From assembly GCA_030038715.1 (NCBI GenBank), contig JASHSO010000366.1:1-15489 (forward strand): DNA of 15,489 nt. Direction: 5' to 3'. This stretch comes from Streptosporangiaceae bacterium. Its GTDB lineage: Bacteria; Actinomycetota; Actinomycetes; Streptosporangiales; Streptosporangiaceae. Positions 14,169 to 15,489 of this stretch are shown in pieces. How positions within the stretch are numbered: the first letter of the stretch is position 1; the number at the start of each line of letters is the position of its first letter. A program made the position numbers and the translations under genes. Under the pieces are notes generated by a model. That model did no database searches and was not told where the DNA came from. It worked only from the letters and a program-made list of their open reading frames with translations.

Positions 14169-14912
14169 GTGCAGCCGATGCCCGGCCTCCTGAACGGCGT
14201 TATCGTCAGGGTGACGTTGCGCGCGACCATGAGCCGCAAGCGAGCGTTGCTGTTCGCCCTTCCCGCGATCCTCCTGATCGGGATATCGGCGCTGCTCAAG
14301 GCTACAGCGCACGGCCAGGCCTGGCCGCCGGTCTTCCTGGGCCAGTTCGGCTTTTCCGTCATCGTGCCGCTGACTGCGCTGCTGGTCGGCGGCAGCGTGC
14401 TCGGCGCGGAAGTGGAAGACGGCAGCATCGTGCACCTGCTCGCCACGCCGGTGCACAGGCTGACCGTCGTGGTCAGCAAGTACGTGGTGGCCGTCGCACT
14501 GACCGTCGTGTTCGCGGCGGTACCGGAATACCTGGCCGGTGCCATCGCGAAGGGCCCGTCGGACCGGCTGACCATCGGCTTGTTCGTGGGAGCCCTGGCT
14601 GGCGCGGTGATGTACAACGCGCTGTTCCTGATGCTGACCGCGGTGCTGAGCCCGGGCCGGGCACTGGCCTTCGGCCTGCTCTACGTGCTGCTGTGGGAGG
14701 GCCTGCTGGCGAACCTGGTGGTCGGTGTCGGCTTGTTGTCGATCGGGCATTACGCGCTGGCGATCGCGAAGTCGATAGCGCACAACAGCGCCTTGCAACC
14801 GCACCAGACCGTGGCGACCGGCATCGGCATGGGAGCCGCCGTGACCGTGATCGCGCTCGCGATAGCTGTCAACGGGCTGTCTGCGTTCTCGATCAAGGGC
14901 GACATCGCCTGA
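14169..14912 (+). CDS. ABC-2 type transporter permease (second)
   Basis: A 247-residue integral membrane protein with about six helices (near residues 25-43, 56-77, 100-124, 133-155, 164-190 and 216-238), ABC-2 permease-like. Between helices two and three is GAEVEDGSIVHLLATPVHRLTVVVSKY, the conserved segment of this permease class, in which Glu and a following Thr-Pro are typical. The start is unclear: GTG 14169 has AGAG at a short distance, ATG 14178 has a more distant one. A 22-bp gap separates it from the second ATPase. It is shorter than the first permease, without the N-terminal extension, which suggests two different membrane halves. No substrate can be inferred. Confidence 0.85.
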   Translation: MQPMPGLLNGVIVRVTLRATMSRKRALLFALPAILLIGISALLKATAHGQAWPPVFLGQFGFSVIVPLTALLVGGSVLGAEVEDGSIVHLLATPVHRLTVVVSKYVVAVALTVVFAAVPEYLAGAIAKGPSDRLTIGLFVGALAGAVMYNALFLMLTAVLSPGRALAFGLLYVLLWEGLLANLVVGVGLLSIGHYALAIAKSIAHNSALQPHQTVATGIGMGAAVTVIALAIAVNGLSAFSIKGDIA

Positions 14913-15071
14913 GTCGCGAGCGCGGCCGGCTAGCCCCGGAGCTCCGACACCGAACGCGCCGCAGCCTCGCGACGTGACCCGCGCCGCCGGCTTGGTTCCG
15001 GCACCGTGATCGTCGCCGCGAACGCCGCCCACACCAGCGCGGACAACGCCCGCAGTGCGCCAGCTCGATGC

Positions 15072-15489
15072 TCAGTGGGCGGCCGCCTTGGCGGCCGCCT
15101 TTAGCTCCTTCTTGTGCGCCCGGACTGCCGCCAGCGAGGCATCGTCGACGATGTCGGCGACCGAGTAGTGCGCGCCTTCCTCGCCAAACCGCCCCGCTGC
15201 CTCGCGCCAGCCCTGCGGCCTGACGCCGAACTGCTTACCCAGCAGTGCGGCCGTGATCTGCGCTTTGTATCCGCCGAAGCCGGGCAGCCTTGCCAGCCGC
15301 GCAACTAGCTCCTCGCCGGTGGCGGCGTCAGTCCATACCCGCGCCGCGTCCCCGTGATAATCGGTGGCGATGACCCTGGCCAGCTCCTGCGTCCGGCCTG
15401 CCATCGCGCGCGGAAAGCGGTGCAGGGCCGGCCGTTGCGCGAACACCGCAGCCAGCGCCTCGGGGTCGTACTCCGCGAGCTCGGCGGCC
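15072..15489 (-). CDS. HhH-GPD base-excision-repair-like protein (5' end outside the window)
   Basis: The visible 138 residues are the C-terminal part of a helix-hairpin-helix protein resembling the TIGR03252 group of HhH-GPD family proteins, relatives of DNA glycosylases. The reading frame stays open to the window edge, upstream of the GTG at 15446, so the true start is missing. FAQRPALHRFP and a Met-Ala-Gly-Arg segment match the middle of the family; the hairpin LPGFGGYKAQITAALLGKQF is the DNA-binding motif. The C-terminus is a Lys/Ala-rich tail (KKELKAAAKAAAH) that may add DNA affinity. Whether the group has glycosylase activity is not established. It converges with the ABC cassette; a strong hairpin overlaps its 3' end. 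Confidence 0.85.
   Translation of the reverse strand, partial: AAELAEYDPEALAAVFAQRPALHRFPRAMAGRTQELARVIATDYHGDAARVWTDAATGEELVARLARLPGFGGYKAQITAALLGKQFGVRPQGWREAAGRFGEEGAHYSVADIVDDASLAAVRAHKKELKAAAKAAAH
15078..15102 (+). terminator. GC-rich hairpin plus TTT at the end of the HhH-GPD gene
   Basis: Two copies of the self-complementary block GGCGGCCGCC (15078-15087 and 15090-15099) are separated by TT and followed by TTT. In the plus direction this can fold into a strong stem and could stop transcripts from the ABC cassette 166 bp upstream. It lies inside the Lys/Ala-coding tail of the opposing gene, so codon bias alone may explain it, and the T-run is very short. Confidence 0.3.

Noticed and set aside
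13397..14617. Minus-strand ORF of 406 codons
   Set aside because: It is antisense to the second ATPase and permease, both with complete motifs. Its translation has His/Arg/Pro-rich composition and no recognisable fold.
14913..14973. Inverted repeat GTCGCGAG ... CTCGCGAC after the ABC cassette
   Set aside because: The 8-bp arms are separated by 45 bases with no T-run following, so it is not a convincing terminator, and NruI-like TCGCGA cores are common in such DNA.
1..15489. Possible defence island, mobile element or CRISPR system
   Set aside because: No recombinase, transposase, nuclease, Cas, toxin-antitoxin or terminal inverted repeats were seen. The dnaN-like and MoxR genes alone do not make a defence system.

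Overview
The window looks like chromosomal DNA from a GC-rich actinomycete (Actinomycetota), close to 70% GC by eye. Strongly GC-ending codons, frequent GTG and some TTG starts, and 4-nt start/stop overlaps fit this. So do the families present: DUF1707, DUF6295, DUF4129, the actinobacterial MoxR/DUF58 cluster and a TIGR03252-type HhH-GPD protein. The genus cannot be fixed. I see no tRNA, rRNA, CRISPR array, transposase, integrase or phage gene.

Layout: (1) 32-785, minus strand: a small two-helix membrane protein followed by a DinB-like protein. (2) 935-1954, plus: a dienelactone hydrolase-family enzyme coupled to a DUF6295 protein; a perfect 8+8 bp palindrome lies upstream. (3) 1989-2064: four 19-bp tandem repeats, followed at 2136-3383 by a DNA polymerase III beta-clamp (DnaN) homologue with none of the usual dnaA/recF neighbours. 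(4) 3396-4519, minus: a DUF1707 membrane protein with a readable promoter and an overlapping CGATATATCG palindrome, and a PCu(A)C-like lipoprotein whose copper motif is degenerate. (5) 4693-6519, plus: a cytosolic gamma-glutamyltransferase-family Ntn-hydrolase with a changed substrate pocket.

(6) 6535-10963, minus: five tightly overlapping genes in the order DUF4129 membrane protein, 179-aa bitopic protein, MoxR AAA+ ATPase, DUF58 protein, polytopic membrane protein. The order resembles the moxR3 neighbourhood (Rv3166c to Rv3162c) of Mycobacterium tuberculosis as I remember it. MoxR ATPases with DUF58/vWA partners are thought to act as chaperones or assembly factors, here probably at the membrane. 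(7) 11249-14912, plus: a four-gene ABC-2 cassette (ATPase, permease, ATPase, permease) probably encoding one or two exporters; it is divergent from cluster 6 across a 285-bp spacer. (8) 15072-15489, minus: a HhH-GPD base-excision-repair-like protein whose 5' end lies outside the window.

No clear new defence or mobile system was found. The most worthwhile leads are the solitary DnaN paralogue beside a tandem repeat array, the complete but uncharacterised MoxR/DUF58 membrane operon, and two enzyme-family members with altered key residues (the GGT-like and PCu(A)C-like proteins).
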